Part shown: positions 1 through 8,951 of the stretch, one piece after another
Layout of the letters: the number at the start of each line of letters is the position of its first letter
How positions within the stretch are numbered: the first letter of the stretch is position 1
Assembly: GCA_937998875.1 (NCBI GenBank)
Contig: CALLBO010000006.1
Location: forward strand, 1 to 64,000
From: an uncultured Granulosicoccaceae bacterium
GTDB lineage: Bacteria; Pseudomonadota; Gammaproteobacteria; Granulosicoccales; Granulosicoccaceae
Direction: 5' to 3'
DNA: 64,000 nt
Position numbers and translations under genes: made by a program
Notes under the pieces: model-generated
Told to the model about the DNA's origin: nothing
What the model saw: only the letters and a program-made list of their open reading frames with translations
Databases searched by the model: none

Positions 1-329
1 ATAAGATTGATCATTGCCCTGCATTAATCACGATAAACGTTATCTCCGGCAAGTGGAAAACGCGAATATTGTGGTTATTGCGTTCAGATGAACTAGGTTT
101 CAATGAATTGCGTCGTCGACTAAAGCGAGTATCAGCAAAGGTTTTAACAGATCAGCTACGGGAGCTCGAGTCAGATGGAGTTCTGTACCTTAAATCTGTT
201 AACAAGGAGGGTATACAGGTTTCAAGATACGGATATACCCCTTACGGAAACACTCTCATTCCCGTCCTGAATGCAATGGGCAGCTGGGGGCTGGAGCATG
301 AGTGTAGGGATAACCTTCTGTCAAACTAA
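1..329 (+). CDS. HxlR-family transcriptional regulator (5' end outside window)
   Basis: This is the C-terminal part of a winged-helix regulator of the HxlR family, which usually senses reactive electrophiles or oxidants through a cysteine. The frame is open from base 3, so the gene starts before the window. The first readable residues include Cys-Pro followed by VISGKWK, the family hallmark, then LLRSDELGFNELRRRL and LTDQLRELE, which are the recognition-helix region. The wing and dimerisation end GNTLIPVLNAMGSW follow, and the stop is at 327-329. Known HxlR proteins are about 110-130 aa, so only a short N-terminus is missing. The convergent VOC gene at 510-893 may be a neighbour in a detoxification response; that link is inference. 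Confidence 0.9.
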   Translation, partial: KIDHCPALITINVISGKWKTRILWLLRSDELGFNELRRRLKRVSAKVLTDQLRELESDGVLYLKSVNKEGIQVSRYGYTPYGNTLIPVLNAMGSWGLEHECRDNLLSN

Positions 330-340
330 TTAACTGGTGG

Positions 341-497
341 GCTGTTTGAAAAGTTCGGTAACACGCCTCGAAACCACAGCCGCCATAGCTGCATACCATT
401 ATTGATAGCCCTGGATTCGATGCAGGCCGTGCTATGCCTGCATTTTTTCGCGCAAGCTCAGCCGACTGAGGCTGTGAAAAGTTTGTTACCGAACTTC
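341..497. other. Structured intergenic element with nested inverted repeats
   Basis: The space between the HxlR and VOC genes holds several nested complementary segments. Bases 351-363 pair perfectly with 484-496 (13 bp), and 375-381 pair with 470-476 (7 bp) inside them. Further in are hairpins at 420-443 and 457-470. The ordered nesting suggests a folded RNA or a small miniature-transposon-like element. I see no clear target-site duplication at its ends and no convincing ORF inside. Confidence 0.5.
420..448 (+). terminator. Rho-independent terminator downstream of the HxlR gene
   Basis: An 8-bp perfect stem (420-427 with 436-443) closes an 8-nt loop. Six consecutive T residues (443-448) overlap the last stem base and continue after it. 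This is a typical intrinsic terminator in the orientation of the HxlR gene, about 90 nt after its stop codon. Confidence 0.7.
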
Positions 498-509
498 CCG
501 CACAGCTCA

Positions 510-893
510 CTAGTCGTGCTTTTCCTCTATCATAAGCAGGTTCCCACAGCCATCTTCGAAGACGTTCTGGATACCCCACTTCGGGTTGTCCAATTCAGAA
601 CGTAATGTCACCCCGGAAGCTTTGAGCCTGTTTAATTCATCTTCCGCATTTTTAGTCCCCAGTGCCATTATCGGTAAGTTGGCGTTAAAGGCAGACACTT
701 GATACTTTTCTGCAAAATTTCCTTTGCATGGCTCTAACAGAATAGCCACTCCGTGTGGATCATCTGCAGAAGCAACTATTGCCAGGCTGGCTTCGGGATC
801 AAATTCCACGGTGATAAAACCCAGCTTTGATGTATAAATCTCATGTGCCGCAACGGGATCCTGAACTGGAATGCTTACTAGTGACACTTTCAA
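510..893 (-). CDS. VOC-superfamily (glyoxalase/dioxygenase fold) protein
   Basis: This is a 127-aa single-domain vicinal-oxygen-chelate protein. It starts with the usual first beta strand MKVSLVSIPVQDP, has the AHEIYTSKLGF segment typical of glyoxalase-like proteins, and ends with DGCGNLLMIEE, which carries the C-terminal metal-ligand glutamate. The length fits the family. The start codon is TTG at 893; it is chosen because an AAAAGGAG ribosome site lies 9 nt upstream. Such proteins act as lyases, dioxygenases or resistance proteins, and the substrate cannot be read from the sequence. It converges on the HxlR gene. Confidence 0.85.
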   Translation of the reverse strand: MKVSLVSIPVQDPVAAHEIYTSKLGFITVEFDPEASLAIVASADDPHGVAILLEPCKGNFAEKYQVSAFNANLPIMALGTKNAEDELNRLKASGVTLRSELDNPKWGIQNVFEDGCGNLLMIEEKHD

Positions 894-953
894 TTTTAGA
901 GGCTCCTTTTGTCAACAGTGTTATCGTCACACAACAAGACAATGCCTTGAGCA

Positions 954-2864
954 TCACGCTGTAGGGGCGTTCTCAGCACGATGGTTTTGAAATTCTGTTT
1001 GAGTTTGCTTTAGCTGACTCGTCGGACTGCCAGTATCTTCAACGGGTAGTTGTTTTATGTTGCCCGCCATTGCCTGAAGATCGTCGAAGTCCAGCGTTTC
1101 TTTCTCCAGCAGCGCTTTGCTGGTTTGAATCAACAGATCTTTGTTCAGCTCGAGAATTGCCAGCGCTCTGTTGGCGTCGTCTGTGACTATTTCAAGCACT
1201 GAGTTGTCTATCTCTTCTGCCACGGTATCGCTGTACTCTCGCTTCACCTGTGCATTACCCAGATGATTCTGTCCTTCCGTTGTTTCATAGGCTACATAAC
1301 CAAGCTCAGGGTCCATGCCATATTGGGTAACCATGCTTCGTGCAATACCAGTAGCGCGCTTTATGTCATCGCTTGCACCGGTAGAAAGATGATCGAAGAT
1401 AATCAGTTCTGCCGCTCTGCCGCCAAGCAGCACTGCAATTTTGTCTTTAAGTTCTCGTCGAGACATTAAAAAACGATCTTCCGTCGGGCGTTGAATAGTA
1501 TACCCGAGTGCGCCGATGCCTCTCGGTATAATACTTACCTTATGTACCTGGTCTGTACCGGGCAGTGCCATGGCCACCAGTGCGTGTCCCATTTCATGAT
1601 AGGCAACAGTCTCCCTTTCTTTCGGGTTTAACAGCCGGTTGCGTTTTTCTAAACCGGCAATAACTCTTTCAATGGCGTTGTTGAAATCATCCATTGTTAC
1701 CGTGTCTGCATCGCGTCTGGTTGCAAGCAAAGCCGCCTCGTTAACCAGATTGGCGAGATCTGCGCCGGTCATGCCTGGTGTGAGCGCTGCTATCTGTTCT
1801 GCATTAACGTCTGTGCTTTCAGTGATCTTTTTCATATGGATGTTGAGGATTGCGATGCGACCCGGTTTATCCGGTCGATCAACCAGCACCTGCCTGTCAA
1901 AGCGGCCGGCGCGCAGCAGTGCAGGGTCAAGAATCTCCGGTCGGTTGGTCGCACCCAGAAGAACAATGCCACTTTTTGAATCAAAGCCGTCAAGTTCAAC
2001 CAGTAGTTGATTCAGGGTTTGTTCTCTTTCACTGTTACTGCCCATCGGGTTTGCACCACGCGCGCCTCCCAGTGCATCGAGCTCATCAATAAATATGATC
2101 GCCGGTGATTTTTTGCGTGCCTCTTCAAATAAGTCGCGAACCCGGGCAGCCCCGACACCGACAAACATTTCAACAAACTCGGAACCGGAGATAGAAAAGA
2201 ACGGCACACCGGCTTCACCGGCCACGGCCTTTGCCATCAGTGTTTTACCGGTGCCGGGAGGACCGACCAACAACACCCCTTTGGGAACTGTCGCGCCCAA
2301 CCTGCCATATTCATCCGGTTGTTTAAGAAAGTTGACTACCTCAATCAGTTCATCCTTAGCTTCATCAACACCCGCGACGTCCTCGAATGTCACACCGGTG
2401 TCATCCTCTACAAATACTTTGGCTTTGCTCTTGCCGACATTCATAAAGCCGCCACCCATACCCCCGCCCATCTTCTTGCCGACAAAACGCATCAGCAGCA
2501 TCCAGAGGCCAAAGAAGATCAGTACGGGCAGAACCCAGCTGAGCAGTGTCCCGATGATGGAAGGCTTTTCGATCACACCGCCATATTCAATGTTGTGTTT
2601 TGAAAGTTTAGTGGCCAGATCCTGCGGTATGCGATTAGCCGAAAAACGGGTTTTGCCGTTGTCGTCCGGTTGTTTGAATTCCCCGACGACCCGATCGTCA
2701 CTCACCTGAACGCGTTCGATCAGGCCGGCTTCAAGATCCTGTTCAAACTGGCTGTAGGGTATTTCTGAAAAAGTCCGCTTTTGCTCAAGCCAGCCTTGAA
2801 GCGATGAAAACAACAAAAACGCGATAACGAAATACCAGATATTAAACTGACGCTTCTTATCCAT
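954..2864 (-). CDS. ftsH: ATP-dependent zinc metalloprotease FtsH
   Basis: This is a membrane-anchored AAA+ protease (636 aa) that degrades misfolded membrane proteins and regulatory proteins. Residues 8-24 are the first membrane helix, a periplasmic FtsH_ext domain follows, and a second helix lies around 108-127. The AAA+ module has Walker A GPPGTGKT at 201-208, Walker B IFIDEL at 257-262 and an arginine-finger region near 318-324. The zinc site is HEMGH at 423-427. The usual FtsH reads IDEIDAVG after Walker B, whereas this one reads IDELDALG and has a Gly/Met-rich linker near 132-141. It is not beside the rlmE/folP genes that normally flank gammaproteobacterial ftsH, so it may be a second copy (inference). 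No strong ribosome site is visible. Confidence 0.95.
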   Translation of the reverse strand: MDKKRQFNIWYFVIAFLLFSSLQGWLEQKRTFSEIPYSQFEQDLEAGLIERVQVSDDRVVGEFKQPDDNGKTRFSANRIPQDLATKLSKHNIEYGGVIEKPSIIGTLLSWVLPVLIFFGLWMLLMRFVGKKMGGGMGGGFMNVGKSKAKVFVEDDTGVTFEDVAGVDEAKDELIEVVNFLKQPDEYGRLGATVPKGVLLVGPPGTGKTLMAKAVAGEAGVPFFSISGSEFVEMFVGVGAARVRDLFEEARKKSPAIIFIDELDALGGARGANPMGSNSEREQTLNQLLVELDGFDSKSGIVLLGATNRPEILDPALLRAGRFDRQVLVDRPDKPGRIAILNIHMKKITESTDVNAEQIAALTPGMTGADLANLVNEAALLATRRDADTVTMDDFNNAIERVIAGLEKRNRLLNPKERETVAYHEMGHALVAMALPGTDQVHKVSIIPRGIGALGYTIQRPTEDRFLMSRRELKDKIAVLLGGRAAELIIFDHLSTGASDDIKRATGIARSMVTQYGMDPELGYVAYETTEGQNHLGNAQVKREYSDTVAEEIDNSVLEIVTDDANRALAILELNKDLLIQTSKALLEKETLDFDDLQAMAGNIKQLPVEDTGSPTSQLKQTQTEFQNHRAENAPTA

Positions 2865-3132
2865 TAGAAAATCCGCTAGTGAGCTGCCGTCATACTACCC
2901 CGATAGCCTCTGCGCGGCTAATCCGTAACAAAGGCGTATTGTCGATTGATCAGGACTGCACTGAAACTCTACAGCTCAATGTGGGCGCGGATTCGCTGAT
3001 TTGCGAGTGACACAAACAACGGGTTTAATTGCGCCTGCGAAAGTCCTGGCGAACCACATCGTCACTTGAAGTTCACACTTTTTTCACAACAGGGGAAATA
3101 CATTCGTGGACCATTCCAAAGGAGTACCCCAA

Positions 3133-3687
3133 ATGTCCCGTAAACTATTCGCAGTTAGTGCTATCGCGCTCAGCCTCCTGGTTGTCGGTTGTTCCAGTGA
3201 TAGTGACAGCGGTAACAGTAATGCCGTGCCCGAGGCAACCCCAGGCGTTGGCAATAGTGCCTACGACAACATTGTTAACAACGCAGAGCTTTCTACCCTG
3301 CGGACTGCAATAGACGAAGCAGGTCTCGCCGCCACGCTGGATAACGAGGCATCGGAGTTCACTATTTTCGCTCCTAACAATGCTGCGTTCGATGCACTGG
3401 ACGACGGGGTGCTAACTACCTTGCTTGCGGATCCAACCGGACAACTGGCAGACATTCTGAAGTATCACGTTGTAAGCGGTACCACTGATGCCGCGGGTGC
3501 AACAGCGGCAGTTGCTAACGGACCGGTTGACCTTGATACCCTCAACGGTGCTGTTTCTCTTGCTGCTTCGGACGCTGGGTTAACCATCGGTGGGGCCAAC
3601 ATTGTTGGTGCTGATTCAAACTATAGTGCTGACACTTCGGTTGGCGTTGTGCATATCATCGACGCGGTGCTGATACCGCCGCAATAG
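3133..3687 (+). CDS. Fasciclin (FAS1) domain lipoprotein
   Basis: This is a 184-aa predicted lipoprotein with one FAS1 domain, a fold linked to cell adhesion and matrix binding. The ATG at 3133 is preferred to one at 3106 because AAAGGAG lies just upstream of it. Residues 1-20 are a signal peptide ending in the lipobox VVGC, with Cys20 as the lipidation site. A Ser/Asp/Asn-rich tether follows. The FAS1 motifs are visible: H1 FTIFAPNNAAFDAL and H2 LKYHVVSG, and the domain ends with VVHIIDAVLIPP. It is a single-gene unit closed by the terminator at 3733-3764. Bacterial FAS1 lipoproteins are common in marine species, and their ligands are mostly unknown. Confidence 0.9.
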   Translation: MSRKLFAVSAIALSLLVVGCSSDSDSGNSNAVPEATPGVGNSAYDNIVNNAELSTLRTAIDEAGLAATLDNEASEFTIFAPNNAAFDALDDGVLTTLLADPTGQLADILKYHVVSGTTDAAGATAAVANGPVDLDTLNGAVSLAASDAGLTIGGANIVGADSNYSADTSVGVVHIIDAVLIPPQ

Positions 3688-3732
3688 CAAACATGGTCAA
3701 CACCCGGTAAGGGTGGTGCGAGACCCAGAGAG

Positions 3733-3764
3733 AGCCACGCACATTTATGTGCGTGGCTATTTTT
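3733..3764 (+). terminator. Rho-independent terminator after the fasciclin gene
   Basis: A 10-12 bp perfect stem (3733-3744 with 3747-3758) is followed by ATTTTT. It sits between convergent genes and is oriented for the fasciclin transcript. Confidence 0.85.
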
Positions 3765-3790
3765 AATCCAAATTGTATTAAAAGGGCTGG

Positions 3791-4954
3791 TTAAAGCACC
3801 TTCTCGCGTGAATAGAGCCTTACGGCGAGATAGTAAAGCAGCGCGGCTGACAGCGATGTGCCTGCCACAGATAGGCCAATATGCGTCGCGTTGATGGAGT
3901 CTTTCAAAACCACGCGTTCCAACAACTGATACTGACTCAACATGGGAAGCGTCATGGTGAGATTGGCAGACTTTATATTCACGAACTGCAGTATGAAAAA
4001 CGGCGCCATCGGGAACACCATTAATAAGCCAAGATAGGTTTGTGCTTCCTTGGTGCTTCGGGTGGTGGCAGCGACTGTCATCAGCACTGCAGAGATAAAA
4101 AATATTAGCGGGCTTGCGAGTAACCAGGCTGTAGTGATTGTTGGCGCATCAAAGCTCAGAATGCCACCGGCCGCTTCCGGTGATAGGAATCGAAACACAA
4201 GATACAGACTAACCGCAGTCAGGACGCTTGATATACCGACGAAAAAAAGTACCGCAAGGTATTTTCCCAGTACCAGCTTGTAGCGAGCTATCGGCAGACT
4301 TAGTAGTGGTTCCAGTGACAGTCGCTCCCGTTCACCCGCAGTGGTATCAATAGCGAGATAAAAGCCGCCCATGACCATCGCTACGATTAACAGAAAGGGC
4401 AGAATGGATGCGAGTATTTGCCCACGGAAACCGTCGGATGAGACGTCTTCCAGTCGAACGTTGATACTGTTGAATACCGAGGGGTCTATGCCGCGGTGCT
4501 GCATGCGTAGCGCGTTTATCGTCTGTGAGTAGGCATTGAGTACGGAGTTAAGTTTGCGTGCCTCTTTGGCTGAGTGTTTGTCACCATCGTTAACAAAAAT
4601 AGTCAGTGGTGCGGGTTGCCCGTCGCGAAGTGACGTGGCGAAGTCTTCCGGTATTTCAAGAATCAGTGCAACGTCGCCGCGCCTGACGCTGTTTTCTTTT
4701 TCTGGCGGTGCTGTTTCTATATCAAAGTTGTTTGAATACAGAAACTCCATGAGGATGGGCGCGCGTTCAGCATGGCTTACCGCCAGTGCGGCGGGTTGAT
4801 CAAAGCTCACAGTTGCCTGCTTCAGGCTCGCGACTAAACCCCCGCCAATAATCAGTGGTAGAAGTATCGGTCCGAACAGTAAGGCATAGAATACAGTCTG
4901 GCGGTCTCGCAAGTTGTCGACAATCTCTTTCCAGAGAACTATCAATACATTCAC
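3791..4954 (-). CDS. NatB/ABC-2 type transporter permease
   Basis: This is a 387-aa integral membrane subunit of an ABC-2 exporter. The N-terminal helix (about 20-45) is followed by a large extracytoplasmic domain (about 50-180). A C-terminal bundle of about five helices contains the conserved TTAGERERLSLEPLL segment of NatB-like proteins. It is the last of three coupled genes: its start overlaps the ATPase gene by 4 nt. NatA/NatB pairs were described as sodium exporters, but related permeases export other substrates, so the cargo here is not known. Confidence 0.88.
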   Translation of the reverse strand: MNVLIVLWKEIVDNLRDRQTVFYALLFGPILLPLIIGGGLVASLKQATVSFDQPAALAVSHAERAPILMEFLYSNNFDIETAPPEKENSVRRGDVALILEIPEDFATSLRDGQPAPLTIFVNDGDKHSAKEARKLNSVLNAYSQTINALRMQHRGIDPSVFNSINVRLEDVSSDGFRGQILASILPFLLIVAMVMGGFYLAIDTTAGERERLSLEPLLSLPIARYKLVLGKYLAVLFFVGISSVLTAVSLYLVFRFLSPEAAGGILSFDAPTITTAWLLASPLIFFISAVLMTVAATTRSTKEAQTYLGLLMVFPMAPFFILQFVNIKSANLTMTLPMLSQYQLLERVVLKDSINATHIGLSVAGTSLSAALLYYLAVRLYSREKVL

Positions 4955-5697
4955 AGCTCGCCCCCGATGGCACGAACAAATGCATCTTCAAGAGAAGACT
5001 GGCCGGTGGTATTGAGGAGTGAATCGAGTGTACCGGTCATTGAGATGTTGCCATCAGAAATAATCGCTATCTCATCGCACAGCGCTGCGACCTCCTGCAT
5101 GATATGGCTTGAAAAAACAATGCAGTGTCCGGACTGGGCAAGTTGGCGGATAATTTCACGTAAACCTCTGGTGGCCATTACATCCAGTCCGTTGGTCGGC
5201 TCATCCAGCAATATGGTTTGTGGTCTATGTACCAGTGCGCGAGCCAGAGCAACTTTGGTTTTCTGGCCCTGTGAAAAACCCGTTGTGCGTCGATCCGCAA
5301 ACTTCTCCATATCGAGTAGATCAACCAGTTCTTCTACACGAGTTGCTGTTGTTTTTTTGTTCAGACCACACAGGCGTGCGTAGTAACTGATGTTTTCACG
5401 TGTTGTGAGTCGCGGGTAGATGCCAGCGTTGTGCGGCATAAAGCCCAGATGCTGTCGGACAGCCAATACGTCTTTGTTAATCGAATGCCCGTCAATTGTC
5501 GCGTTGCCCGAGTCTGGCTGCACCAGCGTTGCAAGCATGCGAAGTGTTGTTGATTTACCTGCGCCATTGGGACCAAGGAGCCCGGTTATACGACCGTCTT
5601 CAGCATTAAAGCTAACAGACTCGACCGCTACCACACGGCGTTTGGCCTGACCGGGAACACCGATAAAAGTTTTGCTTAGCTCATGAGCGACAATCAT
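4951..5697 (-). CDS. ABC transporter ATP-binding protein (NatA-like)
   Basis: This is a 248-aa cytoplasmic ATPase that powers the permease at 3791-4954. All ABC motifs are present: Walker A GPNGAGKST, a Q-loop region at HLGFMPHN, signature FSQGQKTK (a variant of LSGGQ), Walker B ILLDEPTNGLD and the switch histidine in FSSHIMQEV. The signature variant is typical of NatA-like drug/ion export ATPases. It overlaps both neighbours by 4 nt (ATGA type), which indicates translational coupling with the hydrolase upstream and the permease downstream. Confidence 0.93.
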   Translation of the reverse strand: MIVAHELSKTFIGVPGQAKRRVVAVESVSFNAEDGRITGLLGPNGAGKSTTLRMLATLVQPDSGNATIDGHSINKDVLAVRQHLGFMPHNAGIYPRLTTRENISYYARLCGLNKKTTATRVEELVDLLDMEKFADRRTTGFSQGQKTKVALARALVHRPQTILLDEPTNGLDVMATRGLREIIRQLAQSGHCIVFSSHIMQEVAALCDEIAIISDGNISMTGTLDSLLNTTGQSSLEDAFVRAIGGEL

Positions 5698-7193
5698 GGC
5701 AACGGGCCGTTCGCATCAATAAAAAGGGCCGGTGGTGTTAATCGCTCAAGACATTCGGTTTGCAGGCTGGCGGGATCAGCGCTTTCAATGAACTGTGACA
5801 TGATTGTTGGCATACAGCCAAGTGGTGCCTGGGTGTGTCCCTGGTGATCGTTTACAATATGACGCGAGTTTCTCAGTGACTTGATAGCAAGCGCTGCGTA
5901 AGCCGGTGGTGTTATTGGATCTACCGCACCCGATAGTGCGAGTACCGCTATGTCACTGACTACCGGTTCGAAGAAATCGTCATCAACTACACCTTGTGGC
6001 CACGGGTCGCAGCTGGCTTTCGTTGTTTCGATGACTGAATCACCCAGATATGTCTTCTGCAATGCTTCCTTATTGGTAATTGATATGCGTGGTGCGTCTT
6101 CGGTGCAGAAAACAGTCGCGTGCATTGCTGTTGCCAATGAACCACCGAGCTGGCTGGTGAGCATATTCGCCTGCCGGGCAAACGGTGCGAGATTGTTGTT
6201 CGTCGCCGCGTCATACAGCATGGACGGTAATATAGCAGTGCCATAGGCAGAGTAACTTAACAGACGCACTGTGCCTGCCAGGTGTTCAACGGTAAAATCC
6301 ATCGACTCCACTACTCCACGGGAAACGTTTTCGAACCGGACTGTTCGTGACTGGTTTTTTAAATCGTCAAACAGGCCCTGCGTTTTTTGCTGCAATTGTG
6401 GAAACGCTGTCGCGCAACCCGGGTTGGTTTTACATCGCTCAAACAATGCATCCAGTGCAAGCTGTGCGTGTACGGGTACTTCCGGGCCCAGGGGCTTTTC
6501 AGGTGCGACAACGGCATCCAGAATCACACTGCGCGTGTGTTGTGGGTAGCGTCGTAAGTAATGCAGTGCTACACGGGTGCCGTATGAGACCCCGTAGAGA
6601 TTCCATTGATCGATATTCAGAGCCTGCCGTACTGCGTTCAGATCTCTAACAGCAACACTGGTAGTAAACCACTGCGTAGCCAATGGTTGTTCTTCATAGC
6701 ATCGCTGTGCTGTTTTGCGAATCTCTTCCGGCTCGAGCGCCAGGCTGTCATCGTCTGGTGTGGTGCAATCCATGCGAGCAGACTTACCTGTGCCGCGCTG
6801 ATCAATCAGATAGACATCCCGGTTAGCGAGTGTCGGGTAGAACGCTGATTGGATTTGCGACCAGGATTCAGTTGCAGCCTGGCCCGGACCGCCGGCAAGA
6901 AGTGCTACCGGATCCTTCGCCGGCTGATTAGAGCGGGCTGATATTTTTGCAATGTGCAGAGTAAGTTGTTCGGGTATTGTTTTAGGTTCAGTTGTTTCGG
7001 CAAGACCGGCAGTTTGCGGCAAGGGCAAACCGTGCGTGAAAGAAACTGTAAACTGCGCGCACTCCGCGACCACAGACATGGGTATGCCACCAATTCTGCA
7101 CGGTTTGAATTCGCTCAAGCCAGTGGTGGATTCCGCACGTGGTGCCAGGAGCAGTAGCGCAGAGGTGATTGCGATGAATTGAATGAAACGCAT
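5694..7193 (-). CDS. Secreted alpha/beta-hydrolase, TAP-like protease family
   Basis: This is a predicted exported serine hydrolase of about 499 aa, related to tripeptidyl/prolyl aminopeptidases. From Met at 7193 it has a signal peptide (MRFIQFIAITSALLLLAP). An earlier in-frame TTG at 7247 would add 18 residues without a hydrophobic signal at the terminus; neither start has a good ribosome site. Visible family motifs are LLAGGPGQ (oxyanion region), DQRGTGKS, the nucleophile elbow GVSYGT, LSGAVDPITPP (acid region) and a terminal HTQAPLGC (histidine region). Its 3' end overlaps the NatA-like gene by 4 nt, so the hydrolase and the transporter are probably made together. Whether the hydrolase processes the exported substrate is inference. 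Confidence 0.85.
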   Translation of the reverse strand: MRFIQFIAITSALLLLAPRAESTTGLSEFKPCRIGGIPMSVVAECAQFTVSFTHGLPLPQTAGLAETTEPKTIPEQLTLHIAKISARSNQPAKDPVALLAGGPGQAATESWSQIQSAFYPTLANRDVYLIDQRGTGKSARMDCTTPDDDSLALEPEEIRKTAQRCYEEQPLATQWFTTSVAVRDLNAVRQALNIDQWNLYGVSYGTRVALHYLRRYPQHTRSVILDAVVAPEKPLGPEVPVHAQLALDALFERCKTNPGCATAFPQLQQKTQGLFDDLKNQSRTVRFENVSRGVVESMDFTVEHLAGTVRLLSYSAYGTAILPSMLYDAATNNNLAPFARQANMLTSQLGGSLATAMHATVFCTEDAPRISITNKEALQKTYLGDSVIETTKASCDPWPQGVVDDDFFEPVVSDIAVLALSGAVDPITPPAYAALAIKSLRNSRHIVNDHQGHTQAPLGCMPTIMSQFIESADPASLQTECLERLTPPALFIDANGPLP

Positions 7194-7483
7194 TGTCGAC
7201 TGATGCAAGCCATGGGCCGAACTGAATCGGGGTTTTTGGCGCAGCAATTTGAATGGTTTGGGGGGGTACTGCTGATAGAGGTTCGGGCGAGTTCAGTTGA
7301 AGGTTTTAACAGCCCTTTATGGTCATAGGGGCTGTAGCAAGAGGTGCTATTACGCTTAACACAATCCCCGACTGCGCTCTGTCGGTTGGTAGGGTCCTTG
7401 CTTGAGTACCCCATAGCCTCCCGGACATAGCTGGCGATTAACATGGTTCTTGTTCAGCAGTCCTGCTCAATCAGAGAAGTAGC

Positions 7484-7636
7484 ATGCCCAGCGTCTATTG
7501 CAATTCTTGCAATGCAAAAATTACTCAAAGGGACGCAGCTTGCCCGAGCTGTGGGGCTCCGACCAGTCGCATCATACCCGTAGTGCTGTTTCTTTCGTTG
7601 ATTGCAGCCGGGATTCTGCTCTACAGCGCCAGATAG
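7484..7636 (+). CDS. Small zinc-ribbon, single-TM protein (50 aa)
   Basis: This short gene encodes 50 residues. Residues 6-9 (CNSC) and 20-23 (CPSC) form two CxxC knuckles of a zinc ribbon. A hydrophobic stretch (about 29-46, IPVVLFLSLIAAGILLY) forms a single membrane helix near the C-terminus. An AGAGAAG ribosome site lies about 5-11 nt upstream of the ATG. Codon use and the two paired cysteine motifs make this more than chance. Small zinc-ribbon membrane proteins are frequent in bacteria but mostly uncharacterised, and no neighbour suggests a role. Confidence 0.7.
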   Translation: MPSVYCNSCNAKITQRDAACPSCGAPTSRIIPVVLFLSLIAAGILLYSAR

Positions 7637-7983
7637 AGCAATGGTTGCCATTCTTCGTTCCTGACTACTGTCCGGATAGCATACTGTTGTTGAACGCCTG
7701 TAGCCAGATTGAATGCATCGAGCTGTGTCGGGTGGCGAACAGTTCTGTTGCCACCCGATCAGCCGATAAACATCGGTTAAAGAGTGATGCGGTTCGCTTT
7801 CATTAACGCCATCAAGCTTTTCAACATACGCTTCGGCAATTACTGACTCTACACCCGAATCTACAGTACCAAAAAGATGCGCTATACCGCGATACGTACA
7901 CGCAGATCAGAGCTGGATACACCGCTGTTGATGAGCATAGTCGTGACCGTCGCCGGTTGTGAGTGCGGCCGGGCTAAGAATAC
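7637..7983. other. Intergenic region without a recognisable gene
   Basis: About 350 bases lie between the zinc-ribbon gene and the convergent OmpA lipoprotein gene. An 8-bp hairpin (CGGGTGGC with GCCACCCG, near 7729-7758) is present but lacks a T tract. I see no supported ORF or promoter. Confidence 0.4.
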
Positions 7984-8790
7984 TTAATAGTCAATCTCGG
8001 AAATCATATCCTTTGTATCTTTGAAAATTATTTCAACGCGTCGATTCTGCTGTCTGCCGGCAGAATTGTTGTTGCTTGCGATGGGTAGTTGCTCTCCCAT
8101 ACCCCTTGTTGAGATGCGATCAGCGCTGATGTTTCTGCTTTGAAGCGCATGCATTACAGCGGTAGCACGACTGAGAGACAACTCCTGATTGTAGTTATCA
8201 TCACCCGTGTTATCCGTGTGGCCCTCGATGGTGATGGTTCTTTCAGGGTAGCGTTGCATGAAACCGGCAACCCGCTCGATCTTTACCATCGCGCTGTCAT
8301 TAAGCGTTGATTCGTTGGTAGTAAACAAAACATCGCCCAGAGTGAGTACCATGCCACGGTCGGTTTGTGTTGCCTGAAGCTCTTTAAATGCATCGAGCTC
8401 CTGTTGCTTTGCTAACAGGCTTTCTTCTTTCATCGACAACTGATCTTGCAGTTCGGCAGACTCGGCAGCTAGTTGTGCTGCTTTTTCCCTTGCGGTGCTG
8501 GCTTCTGCGGTGCTGGACGCGAGCTTTGCTTCGATTGTGGCGGCCTTCAGCCAGGTTTTAGCATCTTTGTATTTTTTCTTTTTTATTAATTTTTTTGCTT
8601 TGGCGAGCTTGCTTTGAGCGCTGGCAAGCTCGTCTGGTGCGAGATTTTCCGCACCGGAATCGATAGCTCTGCTTACAGATTGCTCAGAGAGTTGAAGTTC
8701 CTGCTTTGGCGGCGAGCCTGTAGAGCAAGCTGTCAGAGTCATACCGCACAGACAGCTTGATAATAGTGCGAGTTTAATTTTGTTATCCAT
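7984..8790 (-). CDS. OmpA-family lipoprotein with DUF4398-like N-terminus
   Basis: This 268-aa outer-membrane lipoprotein probably anchors the outer membrane to peptidoglycan. Cys22 follows the lipobox LTAC. Residues about 35-140 are an alanine/lysine-rich helical region that resembles DUF4398 (ASAQSKLAKAKKLI) and continues as a coiled coil. The C-terminal third is an OmpA/MotB peptidoglycan-binding domain with TIEGHTDNTGDDNYNQELS and the terminal NRRVEIIF motif. A second OmpA-domain protein with a longer coiled coil lies at 10466-12988. The gene is flanked by gaps on both sides and appears monocistronic. Confidence 0.9.
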   Translation of the reverse strand: MDNKIKLALLSSCLCGMTLTACSTGSPPKQELQLSEQSVSRAIDSGAENLAPDELASAQSKLAKAKKLIKKKKYKDAKTWLKAATIEAKLASSTAEASTAREKAAQLAAESAELQDQLSMKEESLLAKQQELDAFKELQATQTDRGMVLTLGDVLFTTNESTLNDSAMVKIERVAGFMQRYPERTITIEGHTDNTGDDNYNQELSLSRATAVMHALQSRNISADRISTRGMGEQLPIASNNNSAGRQQNRRVEIIFKDTKDMISEIDY

Positions 8791-8951
8791 AATATCCTCG
8801 GATGTTTGCTTCGTTTGGGGGTCAAAGAAGTATTCGAAACATCGGCGGTGGGTTTGGATAATTAACCGTAAAGAGAGATACCTTTACGATCAGTAATGCT
8901 GTTTTGGATCATTGTCGGCCCGAACTTCACTCCGCAGGACTTTAGCCCGGT

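Noticed and set aside
2095..2709. 204-codon plus-strand open frame inside ftsH
   Set aside because: It lies antisense to ftsH; the translation is Ser/Thr/Pro-rich and random-looking, as expected for a complementary frame of a conserved gene.
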